Positions 35,338-44,403 of a stretch of 50,241 bases of DNA are shown here, one piece after another. Within the stretch, counting starts at the first letter, position 1; the number at the start of each line of letters is the position of its first letter. The DNA comes from Sphingomonadaceae bacterium (GTDB lineage: Bacteria; Pseudomonadota; Alphaproteobacteria; Sphingomonadales; Sphingomonadaceae). The notes under the pieces are model-generated. The model did not search any database. It was not told the DNA's origin and saw nothing but the letters and a program-made list of their open reading frames with translations. The translations under genes were made by a program, and so were the position numbers. The DNA lies in contig CANGJI010000015.1 of assembly GCA_947454135.1 (NCBI GenBank), forward strand, positions 1 through 50,241, written 5' to 3'.

Positions 35338-36571
35338 ATTTCGCTCCCAAATGTCTGATAAAGGCTGACATCACCGCCAGCGCCGCCTCGGCGTCCGCCG
35401 GCTCGACATGTTCAGCCGGGTTGTGGCTCACCCCGCCCTTGCAGCGCAGGAACAGCATGGCAGTCGGGCACAGCGCCGCCATGATCATCGCATCGTGGCC
35501 AGCACCGGAAACGAGGCGGAAGGGCCGGTGCCCCGCCTCCGCCGTCGCCGCATCGAGGAGGTCCATCAGCGCCTCATCGCAGGGGCTTGCCGGCAGATCA
35601 TGCACCTGCCGCACGGAGAGCCCCAGATCGCGCCGCCCGGCAATCGTGCGGAACCGGCGCAGGATCTCGTCCGCCGCCTTGTCTCGCACGGTGGCATCCC
35701 CGGCCCGCACATCGAGCGTGAACCGGCTGCGCCCCGCAATCACATTGGCCGCGCCAGAGGGCACTTCGACCACACCCACCGTCGCGACGAGATCGGGCGG
35801 TCCGGCGGTCGCTACCGCCTCGGCGGCGAGCACCATCTCGGCCATGCCCGCGATGGCATCGCGCCTGAGGCCCATCGCGGTCGTCCCGGCATGCCCCGCC
35901 GTACCCGAAAGTCCGATCTCGAAGCGCAGCTGCGCCGCGATCCCGGTCACCGTGCCCAGCGCGAGCCCTTCCGCCTCCAGCACCGGGCCTTGCTCGATAT
36001 GCGCCTCAAGGTAGGCGATGATCTCGCCCGCCGCGCGCCTTGCCGATGGATAAGCGGCCAGATCGAGCAGATCGCCCAGCGCTACACCCTCGCGGTCGCG
36101 CACATCGAGCGCTACTGGATCGAGCGTCCCCGCCACCGCGCGGCTTGTCAGCATCGCAGCGGGAAAGCGCGAACCTTCCTCGTCGCCAAAGGCATAGACT
36201 TCCACCGCAAACGGCAGCCGTGTCCCGCTTGCCGCCAGCGCCGCCACGGCTTCAATGCCCAGCGTGATGCCCAGCGGTCCGTCATAGGCCCCGGCACCTC
36301 GCACGCTGTCGATATGACTGCCGATCACCAGCGCTGCCGCGCCCGCCTCGCGGCCCTCGTAGCGCCCGATCAGGTTCGCCGCCGCATCGCGCCGCACGCT
36401 CATGCCCGCCTCGGCCATCCACGCGGCGACCTGCTCCTGCGCGGCATGATAGGCGGGCGAGAGATAGGTCCGTGTCAGCCCCTCCGCACTGTCGCTGTAG
36501 GGCGGAACCGCCAGTGCCTCGCACCGCGCAACGGCCCGGGCGCCGCCTCGCCGAGGATCGAGGGCTACCAT
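35324..36571 (-). CDS. allC: Allantoate amidohydrolase (M20 family)
   Basis: This 415-aa dinuclear metal enzyme of the M20/carbamoylase group cleaves allantoate to (S)-ureidoglycine, CO2 and ammonia. Metal ligands lie in VIGSHIDSVRGAGAYDG and YAFGDEEGSRFP; the C-terminal metal His is in FLRCKGGVSHNPAEHVEP, and PRLVSGAGHDAMIM is typical. N-carbamoyl-amino-acid hydrolases share these motifs; the pathway context decides for allantoate. It overlaps the HpxW-like gene by 7 nt and pucG by 14 nt. Confidence 0.9.
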   Translation of the reverse strand: MVALDPRRGGARAVARCEALAVPPYSDSAEGLTRTYLSPAYHAAQEQVAAWMAEAGMSVRRDAAANLIGRYEGREAGAAALVIGSHIDSVRGAGAYDGPLGITLGIEAVAALAASGTRLPFAVEVYAFGDEEGSRFPAAMLTSRAVAGTLDPVALDVRDREGVALGDLLDLAAYPSARRAAGEIIAYLEAHIEQGPVLEAEGLALGTVTGIAAQLRFEIGLSGTAGHAGTTAMGLRRDAIAGMAEMVLAAEAVATAGPPDLVATVGVVEVPSGAANVIAGRSRFTLDVRAGDATVRDKAADEILRRFRTIAGRRDLGLSVRQVHDLPASPCDEALMDLLDAATAEAGHRPFRLVSGAGHDAMIMAALCPTAMLFLRCKGGVSHNPAEHVEPADAEAALAVMSAFIRHLGAKCEPA

Positions 36572-38148
36572 GCCGCCACCCCGCCATCGCTGCGCGGATC
36601 GGTCGCGCCATCGAGCCGCCCGTCCGGATGCCGCACAATGGCGCCCGCATGCCCCATCGTCGCGGTCAGCGGCCCGACGCGCTCGACCGCATGCCCCGCC
36701 GCTTCGAGCGCCGCATAAAGCTCCGGCGCAAAGCCGTCCTCCAGCTTGAGCGTGGTCGATTGATCACCCCATGTCCGCCCGAGCAGCCAGCGCGGGCCGC
36801 TGATCGCGTCCTGCAAATCGCTGCCGAAGCGCGCATAGCGGCTGAACAGCGCCGCCTGCGTCTGCGGCTGCCCTTCCCCGCCCATCGTGCCGTAGGCCAT
36901 GACGCGCCCGTCATCGAACTTCGCGAGCGCCGGATTGAGCGTGTGGAACGGCTTGCGATAGGGCTTCAGCGCATTCCAGCCGCTCTCCGCCAGCCGGAAG
37001 CTGCTTCCCCGGTTCTGCCAGGTGATCCCCGTCTTCGGCAGCACCAGCCCCGAACCGAACTCGAAGTAGGTCGACTGGATCGCGCTCACCACGCGCCCCT
37101 CGGCATCGCCCACGCCGAACCAGCAGGTATCCCCCCACTGCGGCGGCTGCGGCCACGGCAGCGCCTGCGCAGGATCGATCTTCGCCGCCAAGGCATCGAG
37201 CGCCGCCGCATCATCGAGCAGGCCCTGAAAGTCGAACCCTGTAAAGGCCGGATCGCCGACATGCCGGTCGCGCAGCAGAAACGCCTGCTTGGTCGCCTCG
37301 ACCAGCCCGTGAACGTGTTCGAACCCGTCCGCCGCGCCCGCCTCCAGCCGGTCGAACAGCGCAAGGATCAGCAGCGAAGCAAAGCCCTGCGTCGGCGGGG
37401 CAGAGTTCCACAAGCGCGCATCGCGCAGCCTTGCCGTGAGCGGCGCGGGCCGAGTTGCGACATGCGCGGCCAGATCCGCACCCGCAACCGGGCTCCCCAG
37501 CGCAGCAAGGTCCGCCGCAATATCCGCCGCCAGCGCGCCGGTGTAGAAACTCGCCAGCCCCTCGTCGCACAGCCGCCGCAGGGTCTGCGCCAGTACCGGC
37601 TGCCGCAGCACATCGTCCTCCCGCAGCGGCCGCCCTTCCGGTTCGAACGTCGCGGCATAGGCGCCGGGCTGGACGCGCAGTTCGGCGCCCTTGGCCTCGG
37701 CAATCGCCGCCTGCCCGGCCGTTACCGCAACCCCGGCTTCGGCATGGGCGATGGCATCGCGGAGCAACCGCTCCAGCGGCAACGTGCCGCCCGCCGTCTC
37801 CAGCGCCGCTACCCAGCCCGAAATCGTCCCCGCCACGGTATTCGCCGCCAGTGGCCCCCGGAACGGCACCGCCTTCAGTCCGGCGTAAAGATCGAGCGAA
37901 ACCGCACCCGCCGCGCCGCCGCAGCCGTGGATCCCGTGTACTGCGCCATCGGGTTCATGGATCACCCAGAACCCGTCACCCCCGATCCCGGTCATGTGCG
38001 GGTAGACAACCGCGAGGCATGCCGCGACCGCCACGGTCGCCTCCACCGCATTGCCGCCATCGTGCAGCACGGATAGCCCGGCCTCCGCTGCCAGCCAGTG
38101 CGGCGCGGTGACGATGCCCTTGCGGCCCGAGACGGTGCTGAGCGCCAT
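36565..38148 (-). CDS. hpxW: HpxW-like oxamate amidohydrolase (GGT-family Ntn hydrolase)
   Basis: A 527-aa Ntn hydrolase of the gamma-glutamyltransferase family. The likely autocleavage and nucleophile residue is Thr341 in WGDTCWFGVGDAEG. Further motifs are GGNAVEATVA, MTGIGGDGFWVIHE, ANTVAGTISGW and AYGTMGGEGQPQTQA. There is no signal peptide, unlike periplasmic glutathione GGTs. In Klebsiella HpxW, of this family, converts oxamate to oxalate; the neighbours hpxZ and an AtzE/HpxY amidase make that the best guess. A cytosolic GGT of other use cannot be excluded. ATG 38148 overlaps the nucleosidase stop by 1 nt. Confidence 0.83.
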   Translation of the reverse strand: MALSTVSGRKGIVTAPHWLAAEAGLSVLHDGGNAVEATVAVAACLAVVYPHMTGIGGDGFWVIHEPDGAVHGIHGCGGAAGAVSLDLYAGLKAVPFRGPLAANTVAGTISGWVAALETAGGTLPLERLLRDAIAHAEAGVAVTAGQAAIAEAKGAELRVQPGAYAATFEPEGRPLREDDVLRQPVLAQTLRRLCDEGLASFYTGALAADIAADLAALGSPVAGADLAAHVATRPAPLTARLRDARLWNSAPPTQGFASLLILALFDRLEAGAADGFEHVHGLVEATKQAFLLRDRHVGDPAFTGFDFQGLLDDAAALDALAAKIDPAQALPWPQPPQWGDTCWFGVGDAEGRVVSAIQSTYFEFGSGLVLPKTGITWQNRGSSFRLAESGWNALKPYRKPFHTLNPALAKFDDGRVMAYGTMGGEGQPQTQAALFSRYARFGSDLQDAISGPRWLLGRTWGDQSTTLKLEDGFAPELYAALEAAGHAVERVGPLTATMGHAGAIVRHPDGRLDGATDPRSDGGVAAW

Positions 38149-39074
38149 CAATCCGGCAGCGCCGCAACAAACGCCCGCACCACATGCGCCGAATTGGCCG
38201 AGGCGAGGTGTTCGAAGACATATTCCATGTTCTTGTGCGGATCGCCGCCAGCCAGGTCCGAAAGGCTGCGGAACACGATCGCGGGCACAGCATTGCTCAT
38301 CGCCACCTGCATCACGGCGGCGCTTTCCATGTCGAGCACCCGCGCCTTCCACGCGCGCTGGAGGTAGATGCGGAAGGCGGCATTGTCGGCATAGATGCCC
38401 GCCGTCACGCCCGTCCCGCCGACCTGCACCTTGGGCATGCGCGGCAGGCACAGCGCCGAGCCTGCGCGCATCTTGTCCGAAGGCGGCACGCAGCGTTCCA
38501 GCGTGATGGTGGGCACCACCTTCTTCGCCAGCGCCAGCAGGTCCGCATCGACCGGAATCCGGTACACCCGCTTCATCGGCGCGCTCGGCGTCGTGATCAG
38601 CGTGCCGCGCGGGAAGATGAAGTTCCAGTTCGCCGGCGACTGCGCATCGCCCTTGTCCGGCGGCATCCAGCCCGTCTTCGTCTTTCGCGCAAAGGAGCCC
38701 TCAAGGTACTGCCCCCAGTTCTCCGGCACCACGACATCGCCGATCGAAAGCGCCGGATCGACACCCCCCGCGATCCCCGAAAACACGATGCGCTTCACGT
38801 TGAACCGGTCGAGCACGACCTGCGTGCTCATCGCCGCGTTGACCACGCTGACGCCGCTCTGCATCAGCACGACCGGCTTGCCCTCCAGCGTTCCGGTCAG
38901 GAACGTGTTGCCGCCCACCGTGTGCTCCTTCGCGTCCTTGATCGTCGGGACGAGCGAATGCCACTCGGGATAGAACGCCGTCATCACCACCGTGCGCGGG
39001 GTATCATCGAGCTTCTGCGCCAGCGCAGGCGTCGCCAGCAGCGCGGCGATGGAGAGGAAGACAAGGCGGATCAT
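38148..39074 (-). CDS. Exported purine nucleosidase (MTA/SAH-nucleosidase fold)
   Basis: A 308-aa nucleoside phosphorylase-superfamily protein with a signal peptide (MIRLVFLSIAALLATPALA). Residues fitting the hydrolytic MTAN subgroup are Glu in AFYPEWHSL, the MESAA motif in VLDMESAAVMQVA and Asp in FRSLSDLAGG. SGIAGGVDPALSIGDVVVP is the family core. A central insertion of about 70 residues carries two Cys (RCVPPSD, ALCLPRM) that could form a disulfide, consistent with export. A periplasmic nucleoside-cleaving role is inferred; the substrate is unknown. It overlaps the permease gene by 4 nt. Confidence 0.85.
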   Translation of the reverse strand: MIRLVFLSIAALLATPALAQKLDDTPRTVVMTAFYPEWHSLVPTIKDAKEHTVGGNTFLTGTLEGKPVVLMQSGVSVVNAAMSTQVVLDRFNVKRIVFSGIAGGVDPALSIGDVVVPENWGQYLEGSFARKTKTGWMPPDKGDAQSPANWNFIFPRGTLITTPSAPMKRVYRIPVDADLLALAKKVVPTITLERCVPPSDKMRAGSALCLPRMPKVQVGGTGVTAGIYADNAAFRIYLQRAWKARVLDMESAAVMQVAMSNAVPAIVFRSLSDLAGGDPHKNMEYVFEHLASANSAHVVRAFVAALPD

Positions 39075-40417
39075 GCAGCAGCCATCCAGGCAAAGCGCGC
39101 CACGAACAGCGCGGCGAGCGTGTAGAGAAACCAGTCCTTCACGCCCGCCTCGCCCTTGATCAGCTTGAGGAAAGCGTGCGCGGTGATGCCGAAGGCAAGG
39201 CCGTTGGCGATCGAGAACGTCAGCGGGATCATCGCGACCGTGAGGAACGCCGGGATCGCCGCCATCGGGTCCTCCCAATCGACTTCGGTCAGCGGCAGCA
39301 GCATCAGGCCGCCCACCACGACGAGCGCAGGCGCGGTCGCCGCCAGCGGCACGAGGCTCGCATAAGGTGCCACGAACATCGTCGCGAGGAACAGCAGTCC
39401 GCAAACGACCGCCGTCAGCCCGGTGCGCCCGCCTGCCTGCACGCCCGCCGCGCTCTCGACATAGCTGGTCACGGTCGAGGTGCCCGCCACCGCGCCGACC
39501 ATCGTCGCCACCGCGTCCGTCATCAGGATGCGGTTGAGGCCCGGGATCTTCCCCGCCGCATCCATCAGCCCCGCGCGCTTGGTCACCGCAACGAGTGTGC
39601 CGATATTGTCGAACAGGTCGACGAACAGGAACACGAACAGGATCTCGAGCAGCCCGAGCCCCGCCTTACCGGAAAGCCCGAACACCCCCGGAATATCGAG
39701 CTTGAACGCCGTCGCCGTCAGCGCGGAAAGGCTGTAGGGCTCGGTCGGCGCATGGACCTGCCCCATGGCCCAGCCGGCGACTGTCGTGAGCACGATCCCG
39801 ATCAGCATCGCCGCGCGCACGTTCCACACCGAAAGCGTGCCGATGATGACGAGGCCGAACAGCGCCAGCGCCGGCCCCGGCTGCGTCACGCTGCCCAGCG
39901 CCACGAAGGTCGCCGGGTTGGCAACGACGATCCCGGCATCCTTCAGCCCGATAAAGCCGATGAACAGGCCGATGCCGCCCGCCACCGCCGCAAACAGGTG
40001 CTGCGGGATCACCGAGACGATCAATTGCCGCACGCCCGTCAGCGTCAGGATCAGGAACGCCACGCCGGAAACGAACACGCAGCCCAGCGCGATGGGCCAT
40101 GGCACGCCCATCTGCTGCACCACGGTAAAGCTGAAATAGGCGTTGAGCCCCATGCCCGGTGCGAGCGCCAGCGGCGTGTTCGCCACCATGCCCATCAGGA
40201 TCGAGGCAAAGGCCGCCGCAAAGCACGTCGCCGCCGCCACCGAAGCCACGGGAAGCCCCGCCTGGCCCAGGATCGCCGGATTGACGAGCACGATGTAGGC
40301 CATCGTCAGGAAGGTGGTGAACCCGGCCAGCACTTCGGTGCGGACATCGGTGCCGCGCTCACTGAGTTTGAAACGGGCCTCCAGCATCCCCGTATTCGCT
40401 GCATCGCCCGTCGTCAT
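39071..40417 (-). CDS. NCS2 purine permease (AzgA/GhxP type)
   Basis: A 448-aa inner-membrane proton-linked purine permease of the AzgA branch (adenine, guanine or hypoxanthine). The N-terminus FKLSERGTDVRTEVLAGFTTFLTMAYIVLVNP is read in the usual pieces ERGTDVRTEVLAGF and TTFLTMAYIVLVNPAIL. TSTVTSYVESAAGVQAGGRT is the typical substrate-site helix region. About 13-14 helices can be counted. It overlaps both neighbours by 4 nt. It would import the bases released outside by the exported nucleosidases. Confidence 0.92.
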   Translation of the reverse strand: MTTGDAANTGMLEARFKLSERGTDVRTEVLAGFTTFLTMAYIVLVNPAILGQAGLPVASVAAATCFAAAFASILMGMVANTPLALAPGMGLNAYFSFTVVQQMGVPWPIALGCVFVSGVAFLILTLTGVRQLIVSVIPQHLFAAVAGGIGLFIGFIGLKDAGIVVANPATFVALGSVTQPGPALALFGLVIIGTLSVWNVRAAMLIGIVLTTVAGWAMGQVHAPTEPYSLSALTATAFKLDIPGVFGLSGKAGLGLLEILFVFLFVDLFDNIGTLVAVTKRAGLMDAAGKIPGLNRILMTDAVATMVGAVAGTSTVTSYVESAAGVQAGGRTGLTAVVCGLLFLATMFVAPYASLVPLAATAPALVVVGGLMLLPLTEVDWEDPMAAIPAFLTVAMIPLTFSIANGLAFGITAHAFLKLIKGEAGVKDWFLYTLAALFVARFAWMAAA

Positions 40418-41748
40418 ATCGTTACCCCCGCAAATGCGCCTGCCGGCTTGGTCACGCCGGTCACGCCCTGTTCTTCAAGTTCCTTGGCCAGCCGCAGCAG
40501 CGCGCCTTCGCCGCCCCGCTTGCCGATCAGTTGCAGCCCCAGCGGCAGTTTGCCCGGCCGCCTGATCGGCACCGCCAGCACCGGCAGCCCGGTGAACGTG
40601 ATCGGCTGGGTATGGATCCCGAGGTTCGCCCGCGCCGGGCTTGGCTCTCCGTCGATCAGGATCGTCGGATCCTCGATCAGCGGGGCAGCGCACGGTGCCG
40701 ATGGTGCCAGCAGCACATCGAAGTCAGCCATCAGCGCCTCGATCTGTGCAATGTATTCGGCCCGGAACGCCAGCGCCCGCGTGTAGAGCGCATCGGGCAA
40801 CAGGGCGCCGGCGATCAGTCGGTCGCGCACCGCCGGATCGTAAGTCATCGCCCCTGCCGCCAGCGCCGCCTTGTGCAGCCGCCCGCCTTCATAGGCCGTG
40901 ATGACAAAGGCAGCGCTGCGCGCCCGCGCCACGTCTGGCAATTCGATCAACGGCGCATCGGGCGCAATGCCGTCCATCGCGGCCAGCTGCGCCGGATCGA
41001 CATTCGCACGAAAACGACCGCCCAGACGCGCCACTCTTGGCGCTGCAGCGCATTCCGGCACCGGCCCGCCGCGCAGCACATCCCAGACCAGCGTGAGGTC
41101 GCCAAGGTCCGCCGCAAACGGTCCGATCTCGTCAAAACTCTCGGCGAACGGAAACGTTCCTCCAAGCGGCAGATCGCCGCGCGCTGGCCGCAAGCCGTAA
41201 AGCCCGCAAAGGCTTGCCGGCACCCGCACCGAACCATTGGTATCCGAGCCCAGCGCCAGCGGAACCAGCCCAGCCGCCACCGCCGCTGCCGAGCCGCCCG
41301 ACGAGCCGCCTGCCAGCCGTGCCGGATCATGCGGATTGCGCGTTGTCCCATAGTCCGCATTCACCGTGGCGAAGCCATAGGCAAAGGCGTCCATGTTGGC
41401 CGTCGCGCAGAGCACCGCGCCCGCCGCCTGAAGCCGCCGCACCGCCTCGGCGTCCGCCGCCGCCGCTGGCCCCTTGGTCCGAGCCGCCGAGCCTGCCGTC
41501 GTCGGCAGTCCCGCCACATCGAACAGGTCCTTCACCACATAGGGCACGCCTGCGAGCGGCCCCGGATCGGCTCCCAGGGCGCGCCTGGCATCAACCGCAG
41601 AGGCTTCAATCAGCGCCCGCTCCGCCATCACCCGCGTCACGGCGACATGCGGATCAGCCGCCAGTGCATCAAGCGTGCGCGAGGCAAGCCGCGTTGCGGT
41701 GACCTTGCCGCTGCGCACGGCGGCAGCGATTTCGGTCGCCGTCTTCAT
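40414..41748 (-). CDS. atzE: AtzE/HpxY-family amidase
   Basis: A 444-aa amidase-signature enzyme of the AtzE branch. The Ser-cisSer-Lys triad is visible: Lys73 in YVVKDLFDVAG, cis-Ser in AGGSSGGSAA, and nucleophile Ser173 in GSDTNGSVRVPASLCG. DTNGSVR replaces the DTGGSIR of GatA and is typical of AtzE. AtzE works with the small GatC-like subunit AtzG, and HpxY with HpxX. In this locus an AtzG/HpxX-like segment is found only at the end of the transporter encoded just upstream (4-nt overlap). The likely role is in oxalurate breakdown, by analogy with hpxWXYZ. Confidence 0.88.
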   Translation of the reverse strand: MKTATEIAAAVRSGKVTATRLASRTLDALAADPHVAVTRVMAERALIEASAVDARRALGADPGPLAGVPYVVKDLFDVAGLPTTAGSAARTKGPAAAADAEAVRRLQAAGAVLCATANMDAFAYGFATVNADYGTTRNPHDPARLAGGSSGGSAAAVAAGLVPLALGSDTNGSVRVPASLCGLYGLRPARGDLPLGGTFPFAESFDEIGPFAADLGDLTLVWDVLRGGPVPECAAAPRVARLGGRFRANVDPAQLAAMDGIAPDAPLIELPDVARARSAAFVITAYEGGRLHKAALAAGAMTYDPAVRDRLIAGALLPDALYTRALAFRAEYIAQIEALMADFDVLLAPSAPCAAPLIEDPTILIDGEPSPARANLGIHTQPITFTGLPVLAVPIRRPGKLPLGLQLIGKRGGEGALLRLAKELEEQGVTGVTKPAGAFAGVTI

Positions 41749-42890
41749 GCGCCTTGCTCTCCCAATGCGATGCGGGCGTGCTGCGTCAGCAGCGCAAGAT
41801 TGGCATTGACGCCGGGACGGCATTCCTCCGGCACCGGCAGGCCGATCTCCCCGGCGCGCGCCAGCATCGCCGCCTCGTCCTGCGGCGGCAGCACAAGCGC
41901 CTCAGCCGCTGCTGCCGCGTCCAGCTCGCGCCGCCAGCGCCCGGCCAGCCATGCGCAGACAAACAGTTGCAGCTGATGGAAGATCATCAGCGGCAGGATC
42001 ACCATGCCCACTTGCGCCGGGGCAAACAGCGCGCCCGCCATTGGCACGCCCGAAACGAGGCTCTTCTTGGAACCGCAGAACAGCAGCACGATGGCATCCT
42101 CGCGCTTCAGACCTGCGGCGCGGGCGACCAGCCCGTTCACCGCAATCACGATGCCGAGCATGACCGAGGAGGCCAGCAGCAGGACGCCGAGATCGAACGG
42201 GCCGACACGCTGCCACACCCCGTTCACCACCGCCGCGCTGAACGCGGAATAGACCACCAGCAGCACCGAGGAGCGGTCCACCGGCTGGAGCAGCTTCTTG
42301 TGGCTATCGATCCACTTGCCGATCAGCGGGCGCAGCAGGTGGCCCGCCATGAACGGCAGCAGCAACTGCGTGCCGATCTTCTGGACCGAGGCCCATTCGT
42401 CCATCCCACCGCTGCCGCCCGCATGGATGAACACCGCCACCAGCAGCGGCGTCACCACAATGCCGAGCAGGTTGGAGAGCGATGCGCTGCACACCGCCGC
42501 CGCGACATTGCCGCCCGCCATTGCGGTGAACGCGATCGAGCTCTGCACCGTGGAGGGCAGCAGCGCGAGGAACAGGAGGCCGACGGCCGGCGCAGGATCG
42601 ATCACCCGCCCCGTCAGCGCCGCGGCTGCAAGGCCCAGCGCCGGGAACAGCACATAAGTGAAGGCCAGCGCCATCAGGTGCAGCCGCCAATGCCCGAGCC
42701 CGGCCAGCACCGCCTCGCGCGAAAGCTTGGCACCGTGGAGGAAGAACAGCAGCACGATGGCCCCGTCCGCCGCGGTATCGAAGCCGGTCAGCATGGCGCC
42801 CCGTGCCGGCAGCACGCTGGCCGCCACGACACAGCCCACCAGCCACAGCAAGAAGGGATCCACCTTGGGTATCGTGATGCGCATGGCCAT
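41745..42890 (-). CDS. SBF-like transporter fused to an AtzG/HpxX-like domain
   Basis: Residues 1-320 form a bile-acid:sodium-symporter-like (YfeH type) transporter with about ten helices; VGLLFLALLPSTVQSSIAF, LLFCGSKKSLVSGVPM and LPLMIFHQLQLFVCAWLA are typical. After GRWRREL comes an 18-residue Ala-rich linker and a 40-residue tail (342-381) reading LARAGEIGLPVPEECRPGV and then NANLALLTQHARIAL. This resembles DUF4089/AtzG-type small amidase subunits. YfeH-like proteins are usually near 330 aa, so the tail is extra. The AtzE amidase starts inside its stop codon. ATG 42890 was chosen; a second Met lies two codons later. Transporter certain, tail identity by eye. Confidence 0.8.
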   Translation of the reverse strand: MAMRITIPKVDPFLLWLVGCVVAASVLPARGAMLTGFDTAADGAIVLLFFLHGAKLSREAVLAGLGHWRLHLMALAFTYVLFPALGLAAAALTGRVIDPAPAVGLLFLALLPSTVQSSIAFTAMAGGNVAAAVCSASLSNLLGIVVTPLLVAVFIHAGGSGGMDEWASVQKIGTQLLLPFMAGHLLRPLIGKWIDSHKKLLQPVDRSSVLLVVYSAFSAAVVNGVWQRVGPFDLGVLLLASSVMLGIVIAVNGLVARAAGLKREDAIVLLFCGSKKSLVSGVPMAGALFAPAQVGMVILPLMIFHQLQLFVCAWLAGRWRRELDAAAAAEALVLPPQDEAAMLARAGEIGLPVPEECRPGVNANLALLTQHARIALGEQGA

Positions 42891-42972
42891 GGGTCCCGCC
42901 GCTATGCCGCGCCGCACCCTACCGAGCGAGCGCAATGAACTGGACGGTTTGTTGCAAAAAAGAGAGCGCTCG

Positions 42973-44388
42973 TCACCACGTGGGGGAGGCTCCATCCCCG
43001 GCGAGAAGCACGCCTTGCGGCTCTTCGTCCTCAGGCGTCTCGTGCGGCAGGATCAGGTTGAGCAGGATCGCCATGATCGCGGCAGGCAGCACGCCGGACG
43101 AGAGCAGCATGCGCGCCGTCTCCGGCAGATGCGCCAGCGCGGTGGGCTCAAGCTGCAACCCCAGCGCGAGCGAGAGGCTCACCCCGAACACCAGCATGTT
43201 GCGCTGGTTCCACGCCACCCCCGCCAGCATCGAAAGCGCGGCTGAGGCGACCATGCCGAACATCACGATCACGCCGCCGCCCAGCACTTCGATGGGGATC
43301 GTGGTGATCACCGCGCCGATCTTGGGCACCAGCCCGCACACGATCAGGAACAGCGCCCCGAGCGTCACCACGTGGCGGCTCATCATGCCAGTGATCGCGA
43401 TAAGACCGACGTTCTGGCTGAAGGTCGTGTTGGGCATCGCGCCGAAAATCGCCGCCAGCGCCGTCCCCGCCCCATCAGCCGCGACCGCGCCCTTGAGTTC
43501 GGCATCGGTCGCGGGCCGGCCGGCCGTTCCCTTGCAGATCGCCTCGACATCGCCGATGGATTCGATCGAGGAAACGAAGCCTGTCAGCACGAAGCCCAGC
43601 ACCGCCGAGGCCGATAGCGCAAAGCCGAAATGGAACGGCTGAGGCACCATGACCAGCGGTGCCGCTCCCACCGCCGCAAAGGAAATCCGCCCCATCGCCA
43701 AGGCCGCGAGATACCCCGCCAGCAGCCCGAGCAGCACCGAAGCCGTCGACCAGAGGCCCCGCGCAAAGAACTTGAGGCCGAGCGTGGCGAAGACCACGAC
43801 GCCCGCCAGCAGCCAGCTTGTTCCCGCTCCGAACGCGGGCGTGCCCACCGCCGGCACGCCGCCTGCGGCATACTGCACCCCGATCCGCATCAGCGAGAGC
43901 CCGATCATCAGCACGACCAGCCCGGTGATCATCGGCGGCAGCGCAAACCGCACCCGTCCCACGAAGACGCTCAGCGCACCATGGACCAGTCCGCCGATCA
44001 GCGCCGCCGTGGTCAGCTCCGCCATCGCGCCGACGCCCCGGCCAGCGACAATCGGGATCATCACCGGGATGAACGCAAAGCTTGTCCCCTGCACCAGCGG
44101 CAACCGCGCGCCGATGGGGCCAAGGCCCACCGTCTGCATCAGCGTGGCGATCCCGGCAAACAGCATCGCCATCTGGATCATGTAGATGAGCTCGGACGGG
44201 TCCGCCGATCCGAACCCGAAGCCTGCCGCCCCCGCCACGATGATCGGCGGGGTGAGATTGGAAACAAACATCGCCAGCACGTGCTGGATGCCCAGAGGAA
44301 GCGCCAGGGTCATGCCGGGAAAGAAATCCGGATCACGGGCCTGCGAACGGCTGACCGACCGAGTTCCAACTTTGGCTCGCAATGGCAC
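42973..44388 (-). CDS. NCS2 xanthine/urate permease
   Basis: A 471-aa inner-membrane permease of the xanthine/uric acid branch of NCS2 (XanQ, UacT, UapA relatives). The conserved QH motif is in LPLGIQHVLAMFVSN; SIESIGDVEAICKG is the substrate-binding Glu region; NTTFSQNVGLIAITGMMSRHV is the family signature, read here as FSQNVGLIAITGMMSR. About 14 helices are present. Whether xanthine, urate or both are carried cannot be told. It begins 15 nt after the 8-oxoguanine deaminase stop and ends 82 nt before the fused transporter. Confidence 0.92.
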   Translation of the reverse strand: MPLRAKVGTRSVSRSQARDPDFFPGMTLALPLGIQHVLAMFVSNLTPPIIVAGAAGFGFGSADPSELIYMIQMAMLFAGIATLMQTVGLGPIGARLPLVQGTSFAFIPVMIPIVAGRGVGAMAELTTAALIGGLVHGALSVFVGRVRFALPPMITGLVVLMIGLSLMRIGVQYAAGGVPAVGTPAFGAGTSWLLAGVVVFATLGLKFFARGLWSTASVLLGLLAGYLAALAMGRISFAAVGAAPLVMVPQPFHFGFALSASAVLGFVLTGFVSSIESIGDVEAICKGTAGRPATDAELKGAVAADGAGTALAAIFGAMPNTTFSQNVGLIAITGMMSRHVVTLGALFLIVCGLVPKIGAVITTIPIEVLGGGVIVMFGMVASAALSMLAGVAWNQRNMLVFGVSLSLALGLQLEPTALAHLPETARMLLSSGVLPAAIMAILLNLILPHETPEDEEPQGVLLAGDGASPTW

Positions 44389-44403
44389 GGCGGGCAGTCT
44401 CCT

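Noticed and set aside
36565..38148. Glutathione gamma-glutamyltransferase
   Set aside because: Same family, but no signal peptide and located among ureide genes; an HpxW-like amidohydrolase fits better.
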